Of a DNA stretch of 64,000 nucleotides, positions 1 through 11,700 are shown one piece after another. A program made the translations under genes and the position numbers. Source of the DNA: Nigrospora sphaerica. Lineage: Eukaryota; Ascomycota; Sordariomycetes; Amphisphaeriales; Apiosporaceae. How positions within the stretch are numbered: position 1 is the stretch's first letter; each line of letters begins with the position of its first letter. The notes beneath the pieces were generated by a model. It did no database searches. It was not told the origin of the DNA and saw only the letters and a list, made by a program, of their open reading frames with translations. The DNA lies in NCBI GenBank assembly GCA_018287875.1, contig JAGVVL010000002.1:3658001-3722000 (forward strand). Direction: 5' to 3'.

Positions 1-573
1 CCCAACGCTGCTCAGCGTCGCCGACGCCACAGATCGACACCTTCCCCCCCTGCTTGGGCTTACTTACATAGTCGTTAGCTGGGGAAAGAGGTACATACAC
101 TGTCCCCATACCGCAGCAACGCAACCTCCGGAGACAAAGACCACCTCTGACGAAAGCCAGAGACGGCTGAGAGAGCCTCCACCGTGTCTAGGTCTAGCGC
201 GCCTGCAGTGGCCGACTGGGGACCGACATATTGACCGTTGACGGGTCCGTCCCCTGTCCCACTATCCAACTCGTCGACCCTCGCTCGACCACCCTATCTG
301 ATCCCGCCCGCGACCAATCGACACACGACCGATCGGGGGACCATGTTGAACGAGTGACCACGACCACCACGACAGCCGCTTTCGTCGCGCGCTCCTGGAT
401 TGTCATCCCATCCCGCACGTCTTTCTCTCCGATCATCCCCTACGAAAACCCGCCAGCCAGCCCCGAGTCCTCCAGTCATTCCCCCAGTCGCGCGAAGCCG
501 AGGCGGAGGGTATCCGGTCCGTTGTTGCTTCCCAGTGTACAAATAGGGGCCCCGACAACAACCGTACAACACC
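1..573. other. Upstream region of the AP-2 alpha gene
   Basis: No gene is recognised here. Several overlapping ORFs exist on both strands, but none shows a motif or splice structure. One plus-strand ORF (231-860) runs into the AP-2 alpha gene in a different frame and is best treated as chance. The segment directly before position 574 probably holds the promoter and 5' leader of that gene. Confidence 0.5.
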
Positions 574-3500
574 ATGGCGTCCTCCGCCGCCGGCTTTCTC
601 GGCCGCTCCAGCAACGGCAATGCGAACATGCGGGGGCTGGTGCAATTCATTGCCGACCTACGAAATGCCCGAGCACGCGAGCTGGAGGAGAAGAGAATCA
701 ACAAGGAGTTGGCCAACATCAGGTGAGCCGCCCCTCCCTCTCCCCGGGGTGCTGGCCGACGGGCGCATCGCGAGTCGTCCCTGCTAACTGCGCCCCCTCC
801 TGCCAGGCAAAAGTTCAAAGGTATGCGACGGATGACTGCCACGGTGCGATCGCGAACTGACGGACCTCCTTCCCAGACGGGAGCTTGAGTGGCTACCACA
901 AGAAGAAATATGTCTGCAAGGTACGGCCTCCGACCTCCTGGCCCGCCAAGCATCGTCGTCTAACCACACGCCCAGCTCTTGTACATATACATTCTCGGCT
1001 GGAATGTCGATTTCGGACACCTTGAGGCCGTCAATCTCATCTCGGCCAACAAGTACTCGGAGAAACAGATCGGATACCTGGCCATGACCCTATTCCTGCA
1101 CGAGAAGCACGAGCTGTTGCATCTGGTTGTCAACAGCATACGAAAAGACCTCCTCGACCACAACGAGCTCTTCAACTGCCTCGCTCTCCATGCGATTGCC
1201 AACGTTGGAGGCCGGGAGATGGGTGAGGCCCTCAGCGGCGAAGTCCACAGGCTGCTCATTTCCCCGTAAGTGGCACGCCGGCCCCCGCCGCCGCGACACG
1301 GGCTGACCCCAGATGCAGTACCTCCAAGGCCTTCGTCAAGAAGAAGGCCGCCCTCACATTACTGCGCTTATACCGCAAGCACCCCGACATCATCCAGCCG
1401 CAGTGGGCCGAGCGCATTATCTCGCTGATGGACGACCCGGACTTCGGCGTGGCCCTGTCCGTCACCTCCCTGGTGATGGCAGTAGCCCAGGACAACCTAG
1501 AACAGTATCGGGGAGCCTACGTCAAGGCTGCTTCTCGGTTGAAACGCATCTTGATAGACGGCGAGGTGGCCCCCGATTACTTATACTACAAAGTGCCGTG
1601 CCCGTGGATACAGATCAAGCTGCTACGGTTACTGCAGTACTTCCCGCCCTCCGGTAAGTCGTCCCGTGCCCGCCACGAGCTGCTGTTGGCTCACGATTGC
1701 TACAGAGGACAGTCACGTCCGCGAAATGATTCGTGAGTCCTTGCAGCGGATTCTCAACATCGCCATGGAGTCAAACAAGAACGTGCAGCAGAACAACGCA
1801 CAGAACGCGGTTCTGTTCGAGGCCATCAACCTCATCATCCATCTCGACACGGAGCATGCCCTGATGCGGCAGATCTCGTCTCGGCTCGGCCGCTTCATCA
1901 CCTCGCGGGAGACCAATGTGCGGTATCTGGGCCTCGAGGCCATGACCCACCTTGCTGCCCGCGCCGAGAACCTGGACCCGATCAAGCAACATCAGGACGT
2001 GATCCTGGGATCGCTCAAGGACCGCGATATCAGTGTCCGCAGGAAAGGTCTGGATCTGCTATATAGTATGTGCGACTCGACCAACTCGGGGCCCATTGTG
2101 GCGGAATTGCTGCATTACCTGCAGAACGCCGATTTTGCCATTCGCGAAGAGATGGCCCTCAAGATTGCCATTCTGACGGAGAAGTACGCGACCGATATCC
2201 AATGGTACATAAACGTGTCGTTGCGACTGGTGGCCGTGGCCGGCGACCATCTGAGCGACGAGGTATGGCAGCGCGTGATTCAGATCGTCACCAACAACGA
2301 GGAGCTTCAGGTGTATGCGGCACAGAATGCGCTTCAGCATGTCAAGCAGGACCACTGCCACGAGACGCTTGTCAAGATTGGCGCCTACGTGTTGGGCGAG
2401 TTCGGGCACCTGATCGCCGAGGAACCGGGTTGCAGTCCCATCGAACAATTCCTCGCCCTGCAGGCGAAACTGTCGGCCTGCTCCTCCAGCACGCGCGCCA
2501 TGATCCTGTCGTCCTTCGTCAAATACGTCAACCTATTTCCCGAAATCAAGCCACAGCTGCTGCACGTGTTCGAGGTCTACAGCCACACTCTCGACTCGGA
2601 GCTGCAGCAGCGCGCCTACGAGTACTTGACACTGGCGAGCCTCCCTACGGACGACTTGCTCCGGACCGTCTGCGACGAAATGCCGCCCTTCCCAGAACGC
2701 CAGTCGGCGTTGCTGTCAAGACTGCACCAGAAGCACGCCAATACGAGCGACAAGCGTACCTGGGTCGTCGGTGGAAAGGATGCCAACGCAGACGCGGTCG
2801 AGCTGAACATGGCCAAGAACACTGGTCTGAAGAGGACGTTCAGTTCGAACGGACCCATGAACGGCAACGGCGCCGCCACGAACGGCCACGCCAGCCACGA
2901 CCTTGCGGGACTCGACATGAATGCCGCCCCGAGCGAGCCCAAACTTCTCAAGGTGCCCAACCTGGCGAGTGCTGCCCACCTGACGCCCGGCTGGGAACAG
3001 GGCTTCCACAAGCTCCTGCTCAAGGCCGACGGCATCCTGTTCGAAGACGGCCAGATGCAGGTTGGCGTGCGGTCCGAGTACCGGGGCCAGATGGCCTGCC
3101 TCATCCTATACTTCACCAACAAGACGCCGGCCACTGTCGGCTCCTTTACGACAACACTGGATTTGGACGAGAACCTCAAGACGCACCTGACGTGGGACGT
3201 GAAGACGATGCCCGAAAGCAGCATCGGCTCGGGTGCCCAGACTCGCCAGGTCATCATGTTCGAATGCAAAAAGGTCTTTGACAAGTCGCCGACGATCCGA
3301 GTCAGCTACCTGGCCGGTGCTCTGCAGGGACTTACGCTCAAGCTACCGCTCACGGCTCACAAGTTTATGGACCCGGCCGAGCTCGGTGCCGAGGACTTTT
3401 TCCGAAGGTGGAAGCAGATCGGAGGCGCTCCGCGAGAAGCGCAGCAGATCGTTTCGCTCGTGGGGAACAAGGACGAGAACGAATTCAACGAGAGCTTCAT

Positions 3501-3873
3501 CCGCAAGACGGTGTCCGGGTTCCGATGGGGTGTGTTGGATGGCGTCGACCCCAACACCAAAAACTTTGTGGGGGCGAGCGTGCTTCATAGCGCCGAGGGT
3601 GGCAAGTTTGGCTGTCTCCTGCGACTGGAGCCAAACTACTCTGCACATGTAAGTGGCCACCTGGGCATCCCTTGGGCTGGCGGACGCAAGACTAACCCAG
3701 GCGAGCAGATGCTTCGACTGACGATCCGCGCGACGGACGAGAGCGTTCCGCCGGTGTTGCTGAAGCTGATGGCCGAACGGTTGGCGGTGGGGGTTCCGAC
3801 GCGGCCGCCGCTCCAGGAAGGACCAACGCGGAGGGAGATATCGGACGCCTTCAGTAATGTCATGGTGGCGTAG
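574..3873 (+). CDS. APL3: AP-2 complex subunit alpha (alpha-adaptin)
   Basis: Large subunit of the AP-2 clathrin adaptor, which at the plasma membrane binds PtdIns(4,5)P2, cargo and endocytic accessory factors. I assign seven exons: 574-722, 807-820, 877-920, 976-1265, 1319-1653, 1706-3648 and 3709-3873. All phases join cleanly to give about 979 residues, normal for the family. The N-terminal trunk (to about residue 590) has the expected adaptin helical repeats, including conserved stretches such as RGLVQFIADLRNAR near the start and EVHRLLISPTSKAFVKKKAA across the fourth intron. A low-complexity Asn/Gly/Ala hinge follows, then the C-terminal ear. The last intron is 60 nt and lacks an in-frame stop, so retention would also read through, but splicing restores the ear continuity SAH/MLRLTIRA. 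The start at 574 follows ACACC and opens with MASSAAGFLG. Exon 2 is only 14 nt. The family call is firm; the symbol is by homology to yeast. Confidence 0.95.
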
Positions 3874-4775
3874 GATATTCGGTAGGTCCGGGCTGGACGG
3901 GTGACGGGCTCGGGCGGCGAGAGGAGCACGGTTAATTGCATCGACCAGGCTACGGCCGTGGCGTTTGAAGGAGAGCATAGGAATGAATGACAGGCAAGCT
4001 GTTTGCGTTTTCCGACACCCGGGCCTCGCCGTAGAGGGGGTAAAGATGCGGAGAGAAGCGACACTCGATGTCTGGTCTTTTTCCTGGCCCGAACCACCAT
4101 CAATCGGCATCCCGCCTACCTCCTACGGCTGTCACATGCGGTCGGACTGGGGTCGACGTCGTCAGGTTGACCGTCGTCGACCGTTGTTGAGGTCTCGGCG
4201 AGCCATTTGGGCAACACGCAACACAATGCACGCCACGCGACGCGCTCGAGTGTCTCTCCGCGTTTTCCTGTTTGAGTTCCACGCATGCGACAAGGGCACA
4301 AGCGTGCAGGTCTTTTGATTATACCGCCGGCCAACGGCGTATGAAGCGCGGGTAGTAGCCTCTTGTACCACCTGCTCGGCCAAGCTCTCTGGTCCCTGGG
4401 CCGTCAACTTCTCGCTGCCTACTGTACGGGGCTGTAGCAACATATCTACCTAAACCTGTACATTCCACACCATGTACACATTGACGTGGATAGGTGTGAC
4501 CTAGTACCCGCCCGTGTCCATCTCATCTCGCCCTGTACGCCGGGACAAGACGATTCCTGATCCGACCGACTCGCATCGGCTTGCCGAAGGGCACCTCCGC
4601 CCACCCATTTCCTTCCCTATTGTCGTCAACCTAAGTACGCACGCCGTACACCCCATACCATCTCCCTCTTCGCCCTTGGGATACTGCCTTTTCGATCCCT
4701 CCTTCCATCCGTCTTCGCGCGCTCCGTTCTTCCGGCATCCTGCTCCGCGCGGGCCGCCGCCCGTCCCCCGCGACG
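3874..4775. other. Intergenic: AP-2 alpha 3' end and next promoter
   Basis: About 0.9 kb without a recognisable gene. The last 200 nt before 4776 are pyrimidine-rich on the + strand (for example 4600-4620 and 4660-4760). This is typical of a filamentous-fungal promoter and leader, and fits transcription of the following membrane-protein gene. Confidence 0.5.
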
Positions 4776-5931
4776 ATGAATTTGTTTAAGAAGGGTTACG
4801 ATAGATACTCATTCGCCCGTGAGAAGCTGGCCCAGAGCCGGCACAAGAAGGCTTGGCTGGGGTTTTTGGTCGTCTGCGGCATCGCATCCATGGCCGTGCT
4901 AAGTATGCCCTTCTCCCCGACAACAGCAGGCTTGGGTGGGCAGTTGACCTTTTCTCACCACTTACAGCTGGTATATACTCTATCGTCATGGAGACCAACG
5001 GCGGACAACTCGATCAGGTGGACATCCCCGAAAGCGGCTCCGACCCTCTCGCCCAGGTTGCAGCAGATCCGTCTCTGGCCGTCTTTTCCGGTAAATCCTG
5101 GGCCCTCCGGCAGCGAGCGCCGTCTCGCGTGGACGGGTGATTGTTTTGGTAACTGACGCGTTGACAGTCACGGAGGCCGAGCGAATTTCGTCAAGCTCTC
5201 TTCTACAGACCGATGTGATGGTACCTACAGAATCACTGTCGAGGGTGGCCACGGGAACAGACTACACCCATGATGTACGGGAGGCGGCCGGCTCTGTCAT
5301 GCACACAGAGATTGTGACCGTTGTCAGTACCATCCACGTCGCTCCCGCCACGCTCACTAGGCATCCGGCAGAAAGTTCCACGCCCCAGACTACGGAAACG
5401 CCTCCGGATACGCCTTTGATGACGGGACTCATGTACTGCCTGGACCCCGAACGCTCCCCTGTTTGGACGCCTTGCCCCTTGGTCCATACGAGTGGCCCCA
5501 ATATGGTTGATGCAACCGAGGTGCCCGGGTCGAAGGCGTCGATTTCGGCCGGCGAGCCGGGTGCCTTGAACCCTCTAACCGCTGCCCGAGTCGGCCTATG
5601 CGGCCTATGGAAGACGGCAAAAGCAAGCATCACAGGCCCATACAAATCCCGTCGTGCTCTGTACGCGGGACGAAACGGTGATGGTGTGGCCAATCTGGAG
5701 GTCAACGTCCTGAAAGAGAGAAACCGCGCGCTCTACGAGGGTCTACAAACAGCACTTGAACTGCTGAACTTGCAGCAGAAACTTGTGAAGGAGCAGCGAG
5801 TACTATTAAATGAGCAGCAACGCGTCATGGAGGAGCAGCGCCTCAACGCAGAGGAACAGGCCCTGCTCTTTTCTCGGCTCCAGCCCACCACGTACTGCAT
5901 TACCGCCTCTGAACAATACAACCAGCTGTAA
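4776..5931 (+). CDS. Small type II membrane protein with C-terminal coiled coil, unknown function
   Basis: Three exons, 4776-4902, 4968-5090 and 5168-5931, with GTATGC and GTAAAT donors and CAG acceptors, give 337 residues. I do not recognise the family. The N-terminus is short, basic and cytoplasmic-looking (MNLFKKGYDRYSFAREK). One strongly hydrophobic segment follows at about residues 28-50 (AWLGFLVVCGIASMAVLTGIY), so a type II or tail-out single-pass topology is likely. The middle is Ser/Thr-rich and could be exposed to the lumen or exterior. The last 70 residues are Gln/Glu/Leu-rich with heptad character (LNLQQKLVKEQRVLLNEQQ), suggesting a coiled coil. It lies 0.9 kb downstream of the AP-2 alpha gene on the same strand with no sign of cotranscription. 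The splice phases and absence of stops support a real gene; its function is unknown. Confidence 0.7.
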
Positions 5932-6199
5932 AAGAAAGCCTGTGCGGTGAAAAGGATGGCTACTAAGGTTGAGGGATGCCCATATCAGGCGTTGCGGAGG
6001 CAATGTCGGTCTGCACATGCCATGTCGGCTTTTCATATCCGCAGGTTGGACTTTGGTCCCAGGATACCGACCAACAGCGGATGAATTTTGGACCAGACAA
6101 CAGACCGTCGTTTCTTGCGTCGAAAGGAGATTCTTGGGTCAAGAAATGTAAAAATACAGACATGGGATTGACGAAGGCATGATTTCGAAAATGGTCTAG

Positions 6200-6793
6200 G
6201 TGTCGCATCATTACTGCTCGCATTGTGTTCGCGGCTTTCGCACGACCGGTGATATTAAGCGCCACCTCGAGACACACCCCAGCATTCAAAACTTCTGCCC
6301 CTCTTGCGATTGCAATGTCCTGAAGTGCGCACAAGCTCGAGAAAAGCAGCAAGAGGAAACACCCTGCAGAATCTGGTTCCTTGGATACAAACGCATCTGT
6401 GGGCAGCGACTCGTAGGATGGATTCGGACATCAGCCCCTTACGGCGGGAGCCAAGATACCATCCAAATACCGGCGGCAAGAAGGGTGTACGGTCTATGTA
6501 TTGTTGAGCTCCGTTGTTCCCACGACCAGTCCAATGTTGGAGCATTGCCGAAAAGCGAGGGAACTGTTGCCTCTTTGCCGACGAGTTACAAGACTACGTT
6601 CGCCGAAAGGGATGTACGTGAACGGTCCGATTTTGCAGCCGAGGAACCGTCGGTGCGGCATCCACGCCATCCATCCCCTCAAGAACCTCCGTCGACGGAG
6701 GCCATGGACCCCGAAACGCCTTCTCAGACCCGGCTTCTGCCAATTATTAGACCTCGCAACGCATGTTGGAGCGTGTTCGATCGCTTCAGCTGA
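6200..6793 (+). pseudogene. C2H2 zinc-finger ORF, probable gene fragment
   Basis: The reading frame has no ATG at its 5' end. It begins just after a plausible acceptor (TCTAG, ending 6199) and encodes one textbook C2H2 finger near its start: Cys-X2-Cys-X12-His-X3-His within YCSHCVRGFRTTGDIKRHLE. A second Cys-rich segment (FCPSCDCNVLKC) follows without paired histidines. The remaining 150 residues have no recognisable domain. A preceding intron (GTAAAA near 6147 to 6199) is possible, but I could not find an upstream exon in the right phase with a start codon. This may be a decayed transcription-factor gene or an exon of a gene I cannot resolve. The finger itself is seen directly; the rest is inference. 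Confidence 0.35.
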
Positions 6794-6832
6794 TCGCTTC
6801 AGCTAGTCGATTCAGCTAGTCGATTCACCGTA
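6781..6832. repeat. 13-bp tandem repeat, four units
   Basis: Four consecutive 13-bp units, TCGCTTCAGCTGA, TCGCTTCAGCTAG, TCGATTCAGCTAG and TCGATTCACCGTA, span the end of the zinc-finger ORF. The units diverge progressively, as in an old minisatellite. Confidence 0.85.
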
Positions 6833-7185
6833 TCACGGTTCACGCTATGGCGAGTGGGATACGGACCTCTGGACGAAAAGGGGGCTCCGTTTCCCGAAAG
6901 AATACGCTGCATAAGGACCGTCGGATGCCCGTAGCATTTGGATACGGAAACAACTAGGCGGTAGGGACGGAATGGTGTGATATGCGCGCAATTGACGCCA
7001 AGGAGAGCTGAGGACACGAGAGTTCCCGAGAACAGCGGCCCTGGATACGTCTAGTGTGGAAGACGACTCAGGATAGAACAGGACTGTTTGCTGGGCCCGG
7101 GTACGTCCCGATTGGGGCTGCAGGTAGATGGATTTGGCTCCGGACTACATAGTGTATTATTATCAGTTCTGGCCGAGGTAGCCAA

Positions 7186-7217
7186 ACACACACACATATA
7201 CACACAGAGAGAGAGAG
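7186..7217. repeat. AC/AG compound microsatellite
   Basis: A run of AC dinucleotides, a short TATA interruption and a run of AG dinucleotides, followed by a G-rich stretch. Confidence 0.85.
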
Positions 7218-7978
7218 GGGGGAGGGGCTGTGAGTGAAAAACACTATCCAGAAACCTCTCTCTAGCAGCCGTGTATCTTGATTGCACTTCCGCGTCAGCG
7301 AAGTAAATGGCTAGCTGGTGTGTATTACTCGAAGAACAGCTTCGCGCTTTGCTGTCCCCGAGATGGTGGCTGCATCTCCTTATAGCCCGGCTTCCCCCAG
7401 AATCACCCGTCCCTTGAAACCGGAGCTGTTTCTCTCACGTTCTGCGCGGTTCCCTGGGGGCAGCGTCTACGACGTCCGTATTTACGTCCCCTTCTGTCAA
7501 CACCCAAGCCTTGGCGGTTTTTTGATTGTACGGTACAGGGAGCTCTCACGGCCGTGCCTAGTATCGTATGTGTCGTACCATCCAACGAGGTGACGGGGCC
7601 CTTGGGCCTATAGAGGCGGAGAGAAGTACGGTACTATCGCCCCAGGCGCATGGAGGAGGCCGAGGATTCTCGATCCAAATCATTTCTCAGGTTCCCTACG
7701 GGTACACGCGTAACAACGAAAAGGTCGCCAAGCCATCATGATCTCTTGGGTTTTCGCAAAGCTATGCATTAAGACACCCTTGGTGCGGGTGGGGGGACGG
7801 AAGGGGGGGGAGGGGGATGAGAATCTGCTCTCGTCTCCCCTTCCTCCCCCGTTTTGCCTTCCTTCCCCCTCCCAAGCGTTAAACCCCTAGACCGCCCCTG
7901 GAACTGTCTTTCTCTCCGTCCCCCTCTTCCCTTGTCTATTTTTCTTCCCCCCTCTCTAACGCGGAGCCCCGATTTCTT

Positions 7979-8734
7979 CTACACCTTGCGCCAGTCGGTC
8001 ATGCAGCGGCCAACGCAGCCCAGGCCGGCGACCTCGACAACTTTTTCGTGCCAGCTTAGGAGCACGCTCATGGCGGCACCGGTGGACTCGTTGGAGGCGC
8101 CCGGGCGGCCGGTCATCTGGCTGAAGCCCGTCGGCTGCGGCGTCAGGCTGCTCGGGTTCCGGCCGGCGCCCCGCGAGGCCCCGCTCGCCGAGGCGGACGC
8201 GCCCATGCCCTTGTACCTGTCGGGGGTGAAAGCGTAGATCTTGTCAGTTGGGTTTCTTTCCCCCTTTTTTCTTTTTCCCACCATCGCGCTACGCAGAGCG
8301 GGGGGGAAGGCCGGGGATCACACAGAAAGAGAAAGGGGACGCGGGACGCACAGGTACTTCATGAGGACGTCGAGCAGCTCGTGCCCGCCGTCGGAGGCGT
8401 AGAGGCGCTGCAGCATGGGCGTCATGTCGCTGGCCTTGATGGACTGCAAGACCTCGGTGACGGTCTGCAGGTGGGCATCCTTGACGGCATCGTCGGCGTT
8501 GTAGGCGGGGGCCTCGAGGCAACCGCGCAGGGCGCCCTCGGCGTCGCCGCCGCGCAGCAGCTGGCGCACCTGGGCGTTGAGCTGGCGCACGTCGGCGTCG
8601 CTCACCTCGGGCAGCGGCGGGTGCAGCGTCGCCGTGTCAAAGTTCTGCGACGAGTCCGGGTCCAGCGCGTCCACGTTGATGGTACGCCACGCGTCGCCCA
8701 GCGTCGCCGACGTGTGCTGCTGGATGATGGACAT
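7979..8734 (-). CDS. ARC15: Arp2/3 complex subunit 5 (ARPC5, p16)
   Basis: Smallest structural subunit of the Arp2/3 actin-nucleating complex, which builds branched actin at endocytic patches. The two exons on the minus strand are 8734-8352 and 8216-7979, giving 206 residues. The 135-nt intron (donor GTGCGT, acceptor CGACAG) splits a Leu codon and joins LLDVLMKYL to YKGMGAS, the junction expected for the family. The N-terminal part has the family features WRTINVDALDP and LLRGGDAEGALRGCLE. The C-terminus, LLSWHEKVVEVAGLGC, is the ARPC5 signature. A Gly/Ala/Ser-rich linker of about 40 residues, longer than in animals but usual in fungi, separates the two. An alternative acceptor further upstream would keep the frame shifted and is rejected. 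Confidence 0.93.
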
Positions 8735-11700
8735 GGTTGAGGAGGGGGGCCGGAGAGGAGAGGATAGGAGGGGTGGTGGTGGTGGTTGTTGTTGCGTCCC
8801 CGGGCTCGATGGCGGGTTTTGGGAACGACAACTCGTTGAGAACTCGGAGGGGGCGCGCGCTCGTTCGATCGTGGGTATCGTCGATCTCGTCGTCGCCGTT
8901 GTCGTCGTCGTTGGCGGCGTCGTCGTCGGCGGTCTTCCTCCGAGGTCGTTGGCTGGGCTGGCTACCTACGGCACACGGTAGGTAGGCAGGCAAGGGGTGG
9001 CAGGCGACGCAATGGCGGGGCGGAAGGGAGGCGATGGACCAATGGAGACCCAGCCTTCCAATGGTGCTGGACCCATTTCCCGGTCGGAGAGCTGCCACAG
9101 CGGTTGTGCGGGGGGCGAGGCTTTGCGGGACAGCCACAGTTTGGGGGGAGCTATCTACCTACATACGTATGCACTAAGTGGCTTCCATTAATCGAGCTCT
9201 TCCCGCTCCCGCTCCTCCCACTACTCGATCCGTCCTCGGGCGGACGCATCCATTGCCTCTTTTACCCAGTACTTACAACCCTCGATACGTGGATAGAGGT
9301 ATGGAGCGTAAGTATGTGGGTAGGTAGGTACACGACCTCTTACTGCCAACAAGAACACCAGAGCTCGACCTCCACCGCCGCCTACGGGATTCCCTCCCAG
9401 GAGAGACAGGCCTGCCCGTATCCCCCCTCCCGAGCCCTCCGCTGCGTCCCCAGGCAAACGGGCGGGATTGGTCCCTTCCCCCCTCTCCCCCCTTCCCCGT
9501 ACGATCATCATGGCAAACCAACCTACCAAGACACATGGCCTGCATGTGAGAACACGAGACCGTCGCCAGGAACGTTTGGGACGCTTGCGCGCGTGCGCAG
9601 GGAAGAGGAACGTACAAAAGAGCTGCAAGCAACGCTGGCGCGCCATTGCTGACTGGGTCGTCGGCCCCTCCCCTCTCCCCTCCTCCCCTTCGCGATGGGC
9701 ACCCACACATGCCCACCAGACGACCACATGGCGAGAAGGAAAAACACGCGAAAACGTGGACCTGCACGCCACTTGTTGTTGTGCCGCAACGGGCAGTCGC
9801 TCGCGCGTCTGAGGGAAAGCTGCCGTCGCCCATCCCGTCTCTCCCATTTGCTCCCGCCCCCCGCCGAGAGAGGAGAGGGAGGGGCTCCGGACTCCATCTT
9901 TTTCTCCTGCTCCAGCTTTTTGGCGCGGTAGCCGCTGGCCCCGACCTTCCCAGCCTCCTGCTTTTCCTAGCACCTACATAAGTGCTTGCTCAGGCGTGCA
10001 GCGACCGACTCCATCTTGGGTAGAGACGCCTGCAGCAACATTCATGTGGGCTGTACGACCACGAGTAGGGTCCGAGGTATCAGGTATGGGATACATGCGC
10101 CCGCCCGGCTGCTAGAGGCACGCCGGGGGCGCTGCCGTAGAGGGAAGGCGTTGTGTATGTGTGTGTGTTTCAGTACACACCAACCGTGGGAACGAACGTG
10201 TGCCCCAGCTTCGTATGCACGCTTCCTCACCATGGCAACCGCTGCCCGCACCCACAAAATCGGCCTCCCGATCGTCATACGATGAACGTAGTCTTGACCG
10301 GAAGGAGAGCTCCCAAGTTGTGAGAGGGGGTGCTGGCGGACGTCAGTCGCCCGACATCGCCGTCGCCGTGCTCTTCGTGTTCCCCGTCCCCTCTACCTTT
10401 TCCTCCCCTGCCCCCAGAGAGCCGAGGTTTCGACCTCCCCGTAGTAGACGTATGAGGTATGTATGTACTAGTCAAGAATTACTGGTAGGCACATGGATGG
10501 TATGTAAGATGGTTGGCAGACGATGACCATCTAAGGTACGCGCTCTGTAGCTGCCTACTTTACTCACCGATCCGACGCATGCAAGTACGTTAAAGGGACT
10601 ACTTACACGAAACGAGGGCGCGCCAAGACGCTGCCCTGCCCTCCAAGATCGCCTCTACGTACCTGGGCCATCCGACAAAGTACCAGCCAACCGACTGTTT
10701 TCACCAACCTTGCCTTGCATGTGGCCACGTGGAAAACACCTGCAAGATGCAAGCCTTTGCAGCCTGCTTTTGCTTCCCAGCCAGCAGCTCCGGGATGGCA
10801 TTTCGGGACAAGGCCATACGGGTAGGGGTGGTTGCCGCGAGTCACGTCATCCAACTGCTTTGCCACACCAAGGCCTTAACGAACCGGGCGCCCGTCGCTC
10901 ACGATGGGCGAGGACGCAATGCCCGCGGGCGGCGACTCGGTCACGGTTGGGTTGATGGACGACGGCCGGCTCACCCGGTGTGCCGGATATGGCAATTGTC
11001 AATCTTCGATGACACGGGACATGGTTGCCCCCCGTAATGGTCGATAGCGGGCGCAGGGGCTCGCATCATGTGAGTCAGGACTGGCAGGACTCGCGCGCGG
11101 AGGCTGCCGCTTCAATATGGGCCGTCCGTATACAGACCAGGCCGGAAAGCAGTATAGCCTCGGTCGCAGCGCGCCCGGGGTGGGAGGGCCGCGGCAGGGG
11201 AATGCTACAGTATCTGGCGATTCGTATTCATCATTTGTGACGGGCGGGCGACAAGAGCCCAAGCTGGGCCCGTGTCTCCGCGCATCAACTGCACCTTGGG
11301 CGGCATTGATTGACAATAACAGGAAAAAGGCGGGTTCGCGAAAGCCGTAGCGGACCTGACGAGGCGGAGGCCGTTGGGGCGCGGGACGCCATCCCGCTAA
11401 CCTGCCGAAACACTGGCTGGCGAGCTGCTGGGAAGTTCCATGAAACCACCACGTTGGCGAGGCCCGTAGCGCTGCCCCGGGCAGGCCCGATGCGCCCCCC
11501 CCCAAAGCCGCAAAAGCATCATCGTCGTCGTCGTCGTTGTCGACGAGTGCCGAGTTCATCCCAGTATTGGCCAGCGCCGATCGTCCGCTGGTGACGACAG
11601 TACCGCTTTGACTGCACACAGCTACTCCTTACGAGCTACGTACACGGCTGTACCAGCCGGCCTTGGCCCTCGGAGCCAACATCCTGGATGATTTTCAGGG

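Larger units (their letters stand above)
5932..7978. other. Intergenic with zinc-finger remnant and simple repeats
   Basis: About 2 kb between the membrane-protein gene and ARPC5. It holds a short C2H2-finger ORF, a 13-bp tandem repeat and an AC/AG microsatellite, listed separately. The 7800-7980 stretch is G/C homopolymer-rich. No complete gene model could be built. Confidence 0.45.

Noticed and set aside
9221..9973. Overlapping 250- and 186-codon minus-strand ORFs
   Set aside because: Several frames are open at once over the same DNA because of skewed composition; none has a motif or a good start context.
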